Shown here piece after piece: positions 51,370 through 61,987 of a stretch of 64,000 nucleotides of DNA; the stretch's first letter is position 1; each line of letters begins with the position of its first letter. The DNA is taken from the NCBI GenBank assembly GCA_009192285.1, contig CM018603.1:5825613-5889612 (forward strand). Reading direction: 5' to 3'. Below the pieces are notes generated by a model. The model did no database searches and was not told where the DNA came from. It saw only the letters and a list, made by a program, of their open reading frames with translations. The position numbers were made by a program, and so were the translations under genes. Source of the stretch: Morchella semilibera (Eukaryota > Ascomycota > Pezizomycetes > Pezizales > Morchellaceae).

Positions 51370-51983
51370 CGCTCACGGCTCTTCCGGACAACAAAAAAAG
51401 CAATATCTCCAACTGCCCACTACACAAACACATGCCCCTCCTGAAAGGATTACAACGCCTGTTATATGTAGTAGTTTATTTACTTTACACAAAAAAAGAA
51501 GGGGAAAGACTCATACGACAAAATTCTCTAGTCCTAGAAAAAGAACAAAAAATAAACACAACAACACACGCAATAAGTATGAGAAGAAGAAGAAAAGCCC
51601 GCTACATAACTACTCTCTCTCAAGAGGAAAGAAAATCAAAGGCTACGGAAGCTTTTCAACCGGAACACATACAGAAGGGGGAAAGGGGGGACGACGATGC
51701 AGGAATTCGAAACGAAAATGAAGATAAACCAAACAAAAAAAGACAATCCGATACAAGATGATATGACTCCGCCACCAGTTGGTTTTATACAAAAAATAAA
51801 AGACAAATCACACAAAAATGAAGAAATAAAGGTTAATATAAAAAGAGTAGGTCCCAAAGAGAACAAAAAGGAAACGCACAAAATGAAACCCATGCCATAA
51901 AGAAGGGAAAGAATAGGAAACTAGATAAAAACAAACAAAGGCACTAAGTATCCCCATTGGCACTTGCACAAATATATATAAAC

Positions 51984-53904
51984 TTACTCCTTCGGTCCCT
52001 TCCTCGCAACGCCAGGCACAGGGACCGTTTTGCCCGGAACCCTAGGCACTGGCACGGTCTTGCCCGCTACACTTACAACTTTCTTGATCTTTGGCTTGGT
52101 AACCTTCTTCACTGGGCTAGCACCGTCACCTACACCGACGGTGCCGGTGCCGGCACCAGCACCAGCCGCGGCTGCGGCTGCGGCTGCGGCTGCTTTCTTG
52201 GCTGACCCGCCCAATGCGCCCGGTTTTGGTTTCCGCTGCTTTGGTGTTGCACCCAACGAGGACGCACCCATAGGGGGCGCGGCAAGCGGGCCTGTAAGTG
52301 GAGCTGGAGGTTTTGGAGGGAGAGACTTATGCGTTATTGGCGGTGATGCGTGTGGTGCGGGCGATGATTTCTGTTTGATTATTAGTATGATATATAAAAA
52401 CAGGACAAAAGCTATTTGACATACCCTAATCGTCTCTCCCTTCTTGCTGCTTCCACCACCAGGACTTGGGCTGTTTGTGCGGTTCTTGAACTTGCTCAGC
52501 TGGCTCTTCTTTACGCTATCCACGCCCGTCGGTTTCTCTCCCAGGGCCAATTTCTGCTTCTTCGGCGGTGGTTTCGACACGGGCAGCGACACCGTAATGG
52601 CGTCCCTGCTTTCCTCCCCGCCCGCCGCCGTTGTCGCTGCAGCCACATCTGCCGTGGCTGCGGCCAAAGTATCTGTTTTTCGCTTCCGCTTCTTCTGTGT
52701 TGGCTCCTTCGCCAGTGCAGGCGGCGGCAGCGGCGGCAGTGACGGAACATCAATCGGCTTCGTGGGCGTCTCCAGCATCGCTAATAGCCCCTTATCGTCT
52801 TCCGGCGGTACCGACGCCGCCTTCGCAGCTGTCGCCGCAGTTACCGCTACAAGAGTCTTCTTCTTTTTCTTTTTCGGTGTCGGCGTACCACCCGCCAGAT
52901 CCGTCACAGACGTCGCAAAGATCGGTTTTGGCGGGAGCACTGGCGTCGCCGGTGGCGGGGCCGCGACCTCCTCGAGCGGAACGGGACTCTTGCTCTTCTT
53001 CTCTGGACTAGGCTTGCGACTCGCCGTCTTGCTGCCCTGAGCGGTAGCGTCCGCGGCACTAAGCATGGGGCTCCCGGCGCCGCTTCCCGAGTTGCTGTTG
53101 TTCATCTTAGCCATTGCCGCGCGAGAGCTCTTCCGGCCGAGGCCAAGACATTTCTCCAGATGCTTTGCAAAGTGACTTGGTGCGACCTTCTCCTTGTCGC
53201 AGCACGTGCACTTAAAGTAGACGGCAGCGCCCTTCTTCCCGTTCCCGGTGGTGATGGTGACCGCGGTGCCCTCCTCAGTGGGCGAGTCACCCGCCTTGTT
53301 GTTGTCGCCCTTCTTACCGGCGGCCTCCTTGACGGTGGGGAACGGGTTCCCGTAGATGTCGTGGAAGGGCGCGTCCTGGAAGGGGAGGCGCGGGCAGAAC
53401 TTTTTCCTTTGCGCGGCGGCGGTGGTGGTCTCGAGCGTGTGCGCAGTGTGCTGCGGGAGGTGACAGCGCGAGCATATTATCTCTGTCGGGACGATCGCGA
53501 GAGGGTTTACATTTGCCGCGGGTGGGGGGAACCATCAGTGGTGGGGGGGAGAAGGTGCAGCTGCTTCGTACGGAGGAGCTTCTCGGAGCGGTGGGATTGC
53601 AAGGCGATGTCGTGCGTGATGTTTGCGAGAAGATCAGAGAAGATCGAGAGGGACTAAAGGTGTAGTATTAATACCTGTGCGCGGAGGAAGGGGGAGGGTG
53701 AGTGTGAGTGTGAGTGTGAGATATATGTGTGTGTGTATGTGATAGAGAATGGAATGAGGCGGGACAAGGGAAGAGGAGGGGGAGGAGGGAGAGGAGGGGG
53801 AGGAGGGAGGGGGGGGTTCCCACCAGGCCAGCGAGGGAATTGGGGGGTACACTGTTGAGGTCAGAATCATCACCACTGGAACCAGACGGGCTTGAGGAAG
53901 TCAT
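51984..53904 (-). CDS. SAGA complex Sgf11-like protein with long basic C-terminal region
   Basis: Sgf11 tethers the Ubp8 deubiquitinase module of SAGA. Proposed exons 53824-53904, 53533-53653, 52425-53482 and 51984-52370 give 548 residues. The start MTSSSPSGSSG leads to an N-terminal helix IFSDLLANITHDIALQSHRS as in Sgf11. EIICSRCHLPQHT and HDIYGNPFP follow, a filamentous-fungal block. The zinc finger is FKCTCCDKEKVAPSHFAKHL then EKCLGLGRKSSRAAM. The remaining 380 residues are Lys/Pro/Ala-rich, disordered, with Ala runs and nuclear-localisation-like KKRKRK and KKKKKK. The first intron is CT-rich and its ends are the least certain. The stop codon overlaps a perfect splice donor (GGAGTAAGT), so another 3' exon may exist. 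Confidence 0.77.
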
Positions 53905-54271
53905 TATTCCAAGTCAATCTATTCCCGGTATTTTATGATGAAAGTTCTGTGTGCTTCCAAATAGATTCGAGTCGAGTCCGAGTAGTGGTGAGGTCTGTCT
54001 ATCTGTCTGTCTGCCTTCTGTAGATCCGTAGTGGGTGGTGTTGAGAAACAGAGCTCCACACGTGACAACGTGGATCTTCAGCCGGAACTTTGTTCCAGGT
54101 GCGCTGATAGCTCACTGAGAGCCCCCGAAGAGCGATTCCAAGTTCATGTATAGGGAGTTTCGAAGCAGGCGATGGCTCTGGGCACGTGTAATTATATATA
54201 ACAATGAAGCTGAAGCACAGAGACCTAGCAGAGCAGCGTTGAAGGCCGAAGAGAGCAAGGACGAGCACGGA

Positions 54272-54354
54272 ATGGGGGGGGGGGGGAAGAGATAGAGAGG
54301 GGGGAGGAGGGGGAGGGAGGGAGGGAGGGAGGGAGGGAGAAAGAAAGAAAGAAG
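54272..54354 (+). repeat. G-run and GGGA/GAAA low-complexity tract
   Basis: Thirteen Gs are followed by GGAGG and then GGGA and AAGA repeats, all purine. It could form G-quadruplex or triplex DNA about 370 bases upstream of the Sgf11-like start. Confidence 0.8.
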
Positions 54355-54744
54355 ATGACTGAGTGAGCGAAGGTGAGATATATTGATTATATTGATTGGC
54401 CAGATTTAACGATGAAGAGACGATCGATTGTGCTGTCAACGGGGAAACGCTCCCTGGAAATTAAAGAGCCTCAAAATTAAATTATGCTTATGTAAGATTG
54501 GCACTGTCGATCTCGATAAAGAGTGCGCAGTAGATAGAGTACATGTACTAGCAGTGGGACTTCACGGTTCTAAGTGGGGAGTGTCGTGGATGATTTCGCG
54601 GGACAGCTCTCCCGGTGTTTGGAAGAGGTGGGGGAGGTGGGGGAGTGGGAGTGGGGGGAGAGAGAGAGAGATCGAACATAGTCTCTAAGCTATATATCCC
54701 CCCATATCCACCGGGTGCTCATTGGTGGTGATGGCTTCATAGAA

Positions 54745-54753
54745 TATCACTCG
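54745..54753 (+). promoter_or_regulatory. TCAY-N4-TATCACTCG site 10
   Basis: TCATAGAATATCACTCG, about 840 bases upstream of the Sgf11-like gene. Confidence 0.45.
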
Positions 54754-55208
54754 GCTACCCGTAATATCAGAATAAAGGACGTATGATCGCCCATGACTCG
54801 GTGCTCGCCCCCCCCCCCCCCAACCTCGTGCTGGCCAAATCAATGGCTACTCACAGAAATGTCCAGAGTATAAAGTTATGTTGCAGTCACACTGCTTTCA
54901 GCGCATGGCTTTACAAACTCACCCCTATAGCAATGTGGTATGCTAGACGTACACGAATATGATTTGTTTAAATTATGATACAATAGGGGATGGATATCCA
55001 CACCTCCCGCTTAAAAAAAAAACCTGGCTAGCTATTACATAACCTAGCCCAGCCAGTTATTACCGCTATGAGTAACTATATATTTATATTCCCTATAGAG
55101 CTGTAAACTAAAGTGAGGGAGGGCGGGAGAGAGGGCGAAAAGAACAAGAAAAAGAAACCAGAAACCAGAAACCAGAAAACCCCTAAAACTCCATCACAAC
55201 CCAAAGAC

Positions 55209-55907
55209 TCACCCCTCGATCTTGCCTGCATCCCCCTGCGCAGCAATTGTATCCCCAACTCCAATACGTCTCCTCACCACCCTCGCCCCCGCAGGCCTCA
55301 ACTTACTATAATACCCTTCCACGACCTCCCCCGTATCCACATCGAACCCGCGCCTCCTATACCACTCCAGCGCCTCCGTGTTCGCCTCCCACACATGCGC
55401 ATACACCTCTCTACATCCCAGCTCCACCGCCGCCCTCAACACGCTCGCAACCAGCCTTGTCCCCACGCCCAGATGCCGATACGGTGACAGCGTGCATAGC
55501 GTCATGATATATATGGCACCGCCCGCCTGGGTCTCTGTGCCCTCCCCACCCTCTCCCCCCTCCTCCCCCTCCGTAGTAGGCGGGAGCTCGAGACGGCAGC
55601 GTACACCCCCGACAGTGACACCCGGGTCTTCGTCCTCTTCCTGCTGCTGCTGGGGGTCTGGCTCGCCCTCGGTGGGTGGTGGAGGAGGAGAAGCCGCAGT
55701 GGGGGCATTGTGTAGCCAGACAGCAAGGCGTGTAAGGCGTGTGGTGGTGGGCGAGCTAAGGATCTCGTTGTAGAAGGATTTGGGGTAGTTTATGGGTAGG
55801 AGAAGGCTGTTGAGGCGGCGGAGGGAGGCGATGTTCTGGGTGGTTGGGGCCCGGAGGACAATGTGCTCGTTGGGGGGGTGGGATGTTGATATTGGCTGTT
55901 GGGCCAT
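55209..55907 (-). CDS. GNAT N-acetyltransferase, NAA50-like
   Basis: Probable N-terminal acetyltransferase (NatE catalytic subunit type), 232 residues, single exon. The N-terminal part has NSLLLPINYPKSFYNEIL, the peptide-binding PVxYPxxFY block of NAA50. The acetyl-CoA motif A is YIMTLCTLSPYRHLGVGTRL, followed by VYAHVWEANTEALEWYRRRG, FDVDTGEVVEGYYSKLRP; these are NAA50-like. Between the first strands and motif A lies a Pro/Gln/Glu/Gly-rich insert of about 60 residues, absent from animal NAA50. The start is the ATG at 55907 (MAQQPISTS). The stop sits in GGGGTGAGT, a splice-donor-like context. Confidence 0.86.
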   Translation of the reverse strand: MAQQPISTSHPPNEHIVLRAPTTQNIASLRRLNSLLLPINYPKSFYNEILSSPTTTRLTRLAVWLHNAPTAASPPPPPTEGEPDPQQQQEEDEDPGVTVGGVRCRLELPPTTEGEEGGEGGEGTETQAGGAIYIMTLCTLSPYRHLGVGTRLVASVLRAAVELGCREVYAHVWEANTEALEWYRRRGFDVDTGEVVEGYYSKLRPAGARVVRRRIGVGDTIAAQGDAGKIEG

Positions 55908-56729
55908 TTCTCTCAGATACTCGGGAGAGGTGGGATTTATAAAAGGTGAGTAGAGAGTCTTTTCTTTTTGTCGTGTAGTTTGATATATTGGCTGAAAGTT
56001 ATAATATAGATTTGATATCACGAAGGAGGAAGTGGGTGGATCAATTGCAGCGGTGTAGAAAGGCCCGCACGTAGAATTAATTAATATAAACTATCATTTC
56101 TTCAGCGGGTAAGTACAGACACATATAAACTCGATATTGTTTCATGGTAATCATATCTGTTTTGTTTATTGCGGGGTCGTTGTTGTCAAGCGGGGTAGAA
56201 ATGAGGCTGAGAGGTTTGAAGTAAGAATTGGGGGGGGGGGGGAGAGGGGGCTTACAATGGAATGTATCCATGACGGTTTTTTTGAATATGTGAACACCAT
56301 GCACACGTGGGTACGTGGTCTGCACTGTATGGACGTGACGCGAATTAATGGGAATCCGAATGTCAACGACAACGGACATGGAGAATATACATAATGGGTA
56401 CATGTATTCCACCCTCTGCAGCTGCAGGGAGAGATATATATGTAGGTACATACAATACCACTCACAGAAGGCACAGGGATATGTTAGTTTCATGTGAAGA
56501 GGATACCCCCCTCAAGTAAGCAAGAGGAGAAATTTAATTCACAAGGCCAAACGCCTGTCCCATCCATCTCTTGAAGTAATAATAACGAGACCACCCTAAT
56601 AGAGATACATTGAAAATGGAAAAAGAGTCAATAAGAGACCCAGAAAAGAAGTAAAGGAAACAACTAATAGCCAATGGACTGTCTAGGCATAATCTAGCTG
56701 AGCATGAGTCTAGGTGCATATTATGTGCA
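55908..56729. other. Intergenic region
   Basis: A TTTATAAAAG box near 55935 probably serves the acetyltransferase on the minus strand. A G-run at 56231-56242 and one TACATGTA near 56399 are present. No gene recognised. Confidence 0.5.
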
Positions 56730-58653
56730 CTATGCTTCAGCATCGGCCTCAGCTGACGAGGAGGTACTTGAAGCGCTCAACAATTCCAACTCGTCAGCTA
56801 TTGAAGATGGAACTTCCATACCCTTTCCTTTCACTTTTCTACGTCTAGCTCCGATAGCAAGCTTCTTGGTCACCGATACACTGATCCACTCCTCCTCTTC
56901 ATCATCCTCCTCCTTCTCCGCATCCTCCACCTCCTTCTCCTGCTTTTCTTTCGGTACCTCCTCACACTTAGAAGACTTAGAGGACTTGGTGGATTCATCG
57001 TCATCCTTCTCGTTTTCGCCAGTCATTTCCTCCTTGACTTCGACGTTTTTCTTCTCTTCGAACATATTCCCGTCTAATTTCTTTTCCGGTACTGGGGTTT
57101 CGGGCAATGGGTCGCCCTCTTCGGTGTAGTGCCACATGAGGCCCAGTTCTCCCCTATATGCAGCCGTTCCCCAGAGAGATCCCAGGACACCAGGTACGAG
57201 GTACAGCAATGCTGGCTGCGCGTGCTTGAAAACGTGCATAACCATTAATGTCGCAATCATACCCGCAATATATCCATAGATACTAGACCAAAAGTATTCT
57301 TTGCCAAACGTGGTTCCCTCAACACCGCCCCAGAAGCGGTCTCCGAAGATACCGGTAACTTTAGTGTATCTTGGTTTCGTTAAGAGAACAAGTTCTTCTT
57401 CGCTCATGGTTTTTCTACGCTTGATATCGTGTCCGTCACTATCGGCAACCTCATCCACAGCTGACTTCTCTGCCGTTTCCAGGTTTGCTTTACGCTTGGC
57501 TTCATAGAATCTCCAAAGATCCCAACGAAGCGCCATAGCAACTACAAGCCCTGGAATTACGATATCGCCAAGGCCGAGCATTGCTAATGCTGGTTTTCCA
57601 TCCTTGGCTGTTCCAGGGCGCGGGAAGAGAAGTTTAATAGGAACATCCAGGTTCGTAGCAACTGTGACCATGAGTGGAGTGTAGAAAACGAAGAAGATAT
57701 CGTAGAAAAACAGGGCTCCAAGGAGGATGCTAGCGGTTTGGAAGGTAGTGGGTGAAATCAACTATGGTAGATGATATTAGTAAAGTTTTGGTGAATAAAA
57801 AGGCCGAGCTAAACCGTACCTGCACAGCTCCATAAGAAAAGGAAGTTCCCATGATATTGGATAAGATCCAATGCTTTCCCCCAAGAGCGTAGACTCCGAC
57901 AACTATCAAACCTGTCACAAAACCGACCAGGTCACCAACCCAAAACCTTTTCTTGACATTTTGGTTCCAGCCTTTAGACTTGATAATCAGACACCACTTC
58001 ATTCCAAGTGTGCGCCTCAGGGCCCATGTTGGTTTCCAGAGGTTTTTGGGTAAAAAACACAACCTTCCACACGGATTCTCAATCTTGGAATCATTATCTT
58101 TAGTCTTGTACGAGCTGTATCCCGCAACATAGAGCTTTCCATCAGCCGAGCGAAAGCGCCGGGGGAAGATATACGAAATGGAAATGCTCAAAAGGTCCGA
58201 AGTAGTCTTTCCAACAGCAAATATACCCATGACCGAAAAATACCACGTCATGATACGCGATAGGATAGCAGGGTCGTTCAAGAACTTAATGATAAGGAAG
58301 AGACCCCCGAGAACAACGCCAGCCGTAACTGGGAACATCAAGGCATCCGTAGCAGTCAGATTCTCGATAGGTGACTCTGAATCCTCGTCATCTTCATCCT
58401 CATCATCTTCTAGGAGGTCGTCATCAGTTTCCTGTCCGTTGCGAGATTTGCGAACCTGGGCAGGGGAAAGTGTATTTGCAGGCCGTTTGAGAGAAGCATG
58501 TGCACCGGTATAGATGGGCAGCACGGCAGCGACGATAAGATGAAGATAGGTTGGGACGAACGGGATAACTGAAGGACCGTTATACAAGATAGCTGCGATG
58601 ACTCGAGCCACCAGTGACCTATCGCTCTCCGGGGAAGCGGGGGGATTATCCAT
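56730..58653 (-). CDS. Signal peptide peptidase (intramembrane aspartyl protease, A22B)
   Basis: Cuts leftover signal peptides within the ER membrane. Exons 57820-58653 and 56730-57761 give 621 residues. Catalytic motifs are intact: FFYDIFFVF (YD, about 299), MLGLGDIVIPG (GLGD, about 341) and QPALLYLVPG (PAL, about 461). Several membrane segments are evident before and between them. Unusual features are an acidic run near residues 75-95, an insert between the GLGD and PAL helices containing KRRKTMSEEEL, and an acidic/Lys-rich cytosolic tail of about 130 residues. The size fits filamentous-fungal SPPs (yeast Ypf1 relatives), which are larger than animal ones. Confidence 0.94.
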
Positions 58654-59218
58654 TGCTTCTAATAGTTCCTAGTATTGTTGTGGTGATTGAAGTTCTAATG
58701 CTTGTTCTTTGAGGTTCTTGTATGTTGTCGAGTCAAGTAGTCGTTGTCGAGCAGGTGTGGAAGATGACACGCGATGGGATAGGCTTTATGGAAATCTAGG
58801 TTTAGGGTTCCTTTATGAGAGAGCTTCAAAGACGTGGGGCTGAGTAGACGGAATTATTTGAAGACTACATGTACATGTAGTTACGTATCACCGGAGAGAG
58901 TGCCCTCATCACATCTTGCCTATGCCGCCGTTTCAAATAAATATCTGCTTTCCTGTTCCTCCTGTGCCCTTCATTCGAAGCTTCTGTGCTCTTGCTTTAT
59001 TTAGTATACAGAGCTTCTCTCTGTGCCCCGATCTGCGCCCCGCCTTTCCCCCATCTAATGTGTATCAGGGACGGCTTGCATCCGAAATGGCGACATTACG
59101 GAAGCCAAACAACCGAGCAGCCTGCTATGATCTTCAGGGCATGCTCTAATCGGGGACTTTTTTTTAGTGCTTTAACATCCCCTGTCCTCCACTGGCGCCC
59201 CAAGTCCCCAATGCTTCT

Positions 59219-59250
59219 ACATGTAAGTACATGTAGGTACATGTAAGTAC
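59219..59250 (+). repeat. Triple tandem of TACATGTA
   Basis: Three exact palindromes spaced by two bases (TACATGTA-AG-TACATGTA-GG-TACATGTA), the tightest array in the window. Confidence 0.85.
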
Positions 59251-59649
59251 ATACAGCAAGCAAAGGGAAGAAATTCAGAATAAAAATATACATACCCAAA
59301 GAGTAGCTATATTACAATGTTACAATGCCACACATCTCCGAGCTCGTGACCCTTCAATAACTACATGTATTTCAAAATATTTAGGGTTAGGGGTTTTAGA
59401 TCTCAGATTTCAAGCTCCAAAGCACGTGCTGCTGTGTGTAAATATTAAAAAGTACTTCACATGTACTTGGGTGTAGGGGTAAGTGAGAAGACACCCTTCA
59501 CGCAACCTTGGCAGATCACTTACCACACCCAAAGTACTTACCAGTATCTTACTACATGTATGTACCTACATGTAGCTCTTTATTTATATTGGGCCAAGTA
59601 CTTGGCTGAAGTCACCAAACAGAAACATTGATTATATACTATAAGCCTA

Positions 59650-59751
59650 CGGGGGGTGAAGTTGGAACGGCCAGGGTATGTATCAGTTGGCGTGACTTTA
59701 CACCATAACTGCTTGGCTGAGCGTCTTGGGCGTTCCAACTTCACCCCCCCG
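59650..59751. mobile_element. MITE-like element, 102 bp, 19-20-bp terminal inverted repeats
   Basis: Ends CGGGGGGTGAAGTTGGAACG and, inverted, the same with one more G, bordered by TA on both sides. The interior of about 60 bases has no ORF. Single visible copy. Confidence 0.8.
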
Positions 59752-60928
59752 TACGCTTGTACACCCATCGTGAATCTCAATCTTCCATGGAGCTGGGGGG
59801 AGGCCCAACGTAAATATCAAACCCAGCACCACTACAGCTGTGCTCTCTAGGCCTCGCGAGTTTTCTAATTTTGAATCTGAGGTCATGGGGAGTGTTGTTG
59901 GAGTCTTGAGGGGTAGCTTCCTCCCTCAAAGAACTAGAGTCTCCTCTGTGTCTTTATTATTATTCGTTTCCAGGTTTGGAGAAATCAAAAAGGATATTGT
60001 ACGGCACTATCAACCCTTATCTGCCTCCTAATAGTCTAGTAGTTATTTGTCTGTAAGGCAGATATCAGGGGGGTTTTGCGTGACAAGGCAACACCACTAT
60101 AATAAATTTGAGCACCTGATACGCGGTGAGCCAAATAATATGAGTGAGACTCACAAAAAGTCACTCGAATTGTGTATCCCTTAGTCAAGAAATGCTGACC
60201 CAAAGAAAAAGAAAAAGTTACTAACAGATAACCCTACTATCTCCTTGTCGAATAATTGATCCTTTATATAAATTCCGACCCTCTATTATAGGGGGTCAGT
60301 ATTGATACCTTAAGGGATACTTAAGTACCACCATGTCGAGCCCATTATATCTAAATTTCGAGTAGACACGAACTATAGTTGCCAATTAATTACTTCCTTG
60401 TCGGCGTATAGCATATTTCCAGTGTTAGCGTAAATCCTTGACCCTCCAGCTTCAGCTAGAAAGAGGTTTCCAGAGACGCCCTTCCGCCGAATTGCTAGTC
60501 CCCTGTTTGTGGTGTGTCTCTGTGATGCTGGACTGCTAAAGGAGAGAGAAAAAAACTGATGATCGGAGGCATTTGATATCGGCTAAGGACGAAGTCGAAA
60601 GAATAATAAACGGAATTGAATGTAAACTCTCATGTGATACAGTAAGTGCACATCTGGAAGAGGCGGCAGGCAGTTCGATTGTAAGCAGCGAAAAAGAGAG
60701 TCTGTAGTAAATGGTTGCGTGACATTTCTAGTTTCCGCCGCAAGAAAGCTCTGAATAGTAAACGGACTATCATGAGACATGTCAGTAAAGATACCGCGAT
60801 CGAAAGCATGTTACACGCTGTCGACCTCAAAACCACTACTCCTTAGAGAGGACCTATCTGGGTTAATTATTCCATTGCGGTTGAAATACGTGTCACTAGG
60901 AAAGAACACCGGTCCAGCCATCGCCAAC

Positions 60929-60988
60929 CCCACTGATATCCCCACCGATATCCCCACCGATATCCCCACCGATATCCCCACTGATACC
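60929..60988 (+). repeat. 12-bp tandem repeat, five units
   Basis: Unit CCCACCGATATC, first and last units with slight changes. In one frame it reads as a Thr-Asp-Ile-Pro repeat within a short ORF that shows no other sign of coding. Confidence 0.9.
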
Positions 60989-61987
60989 GTGAAAACATTA
61001 TAACCACACCTAGTGGAGCCCTTCCTGGGGCTGTATCAGGCGATGAATCTCATCTTGTGTTAGTTGCTATCCAAGGTAAACCTGGAGAAAAAAGGAGCGC
61101 CGCGCGCTCGCCTTTTAACTCCATAAAAGCCAATCCGTGTCACATCCCTCGTGATGTCGTAATAAATAAATTCTCCGTGAAATTCCCCGTGAAGTCCCGA
61201 CTCTGCACAAGTGGGTCCCCACCGGATGATCTGGGGGACCGGAAAATCCCAACTTGAGACCTGCCTGGGCAGCCCTGTTGTGTGCTCTTGGCACCTTTGA
61301 TGGGTGCATGGTGGTGAAAAAGCACTGTTACTTCAAAAAAAAAAAAAACACCATAATATAATATTCTAGCTAGATAGCCAAAAAAAAAAAAAAGTCATTT
61401 GCCCTGCATAGCCGGAATATCGTCAAAGATCACACACAGATGAGGGGTATGTACAATGTACATGTATTAGAGATAAAGCAAATACCCAAGTCATTTTCTG
61501 CAGGAACAATAAAATAAGTAAATTTCCAAAACAATACAAGTACATGTAGTAATAGAGATTTTCCGAGTTTCCGCGCCTGTTCCGTAGTAAAACATGTCAA
61601 AGAAACCGTGACATTATAGATCCCTGCCCCTGCATGTCATGGCATCGATTCCTCTCCTACCGGTACACGCCTCAATCTAGCACACCCTCATCCCATCACA
61701 TCTCAACAACCTCTGCACAGTAACGAACAGTAGGTAAAATCGGAATATCCAAAAGCAAAGTTCGCCCCAGTCAATTAAATCTTCAGATCGAAACTGATAC
61801 CCCCGTCGCGTCCCAACGGCCATTACCCCCTAGAACAACACTTCCCGGCTTCAATTGCTGTTCTTCCGGCCCACTTCACAAATCTTCCGGCACGACCTTG
61901 TTTTAATCTTTGCCCACAATATTCCCAGCTTATCTGAAAATCCCTCGTAGAGCCAGGTTCCAGGAGTAAGTATTAGGGACCCCGCCG

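Larger units (their letters stand above)
50236..51983. other. Intergenic region with low-complexity and microsatellite DNA
   Basis: Contains a TTTA microsatellite, a telomere-like CCCTAACCCT (50769-50778), two TATCACTCG sites, one TACATGTA at 51081, a CCCCCT-rich run near 51042-51068, and an A/G-rich stretch 51430-51940. The A/G-rich part has a 109-codon ORF of biased composition that I do not accept as a gene; it may be 3' UTR of the Sgf11-like gene. Confidence 0.55.
53905..55208. other. Intergenic region with G-rich low-complexity DNA
   Basis: Promoter side of the Sgf11-like gene. Holds the G/GA tract, one TATCACTCG site, one TACATGTA at 54541, a C-run near 54811 and no gene. Confidence 0.55.
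58654..61987. other. Longest intergenic stretch, repeat-rich
   Basis: 3.3 kb without a supported gene. It holds about nine TACATGTA copies between 58867 and 59570 plus two near 61459 and 61542, a small TIR element, a telomere-like stretch (59381-59394), a 12-base tandem repeat and A-runs near 61337 and 61380. Confidence 0.65.

Noticed and set aside
51432-51900. Lys/Arg-rich ORFs in A/G-rich DNA
   Set aside because: Composition bias alone explains the open frame; possibly 3' UTR.
52030-53040. Plus-strand ORFs of 108-198 codons opposite the Sgf11-like gene
   Set aside because: Shadows of a GC-rich, low-complexity coding exon; no domain recognisable.
55247-55773. Plus-strand Ser/Pro-rich ORFs
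   Set aside because: Antisense to the acetyltransferase gene.
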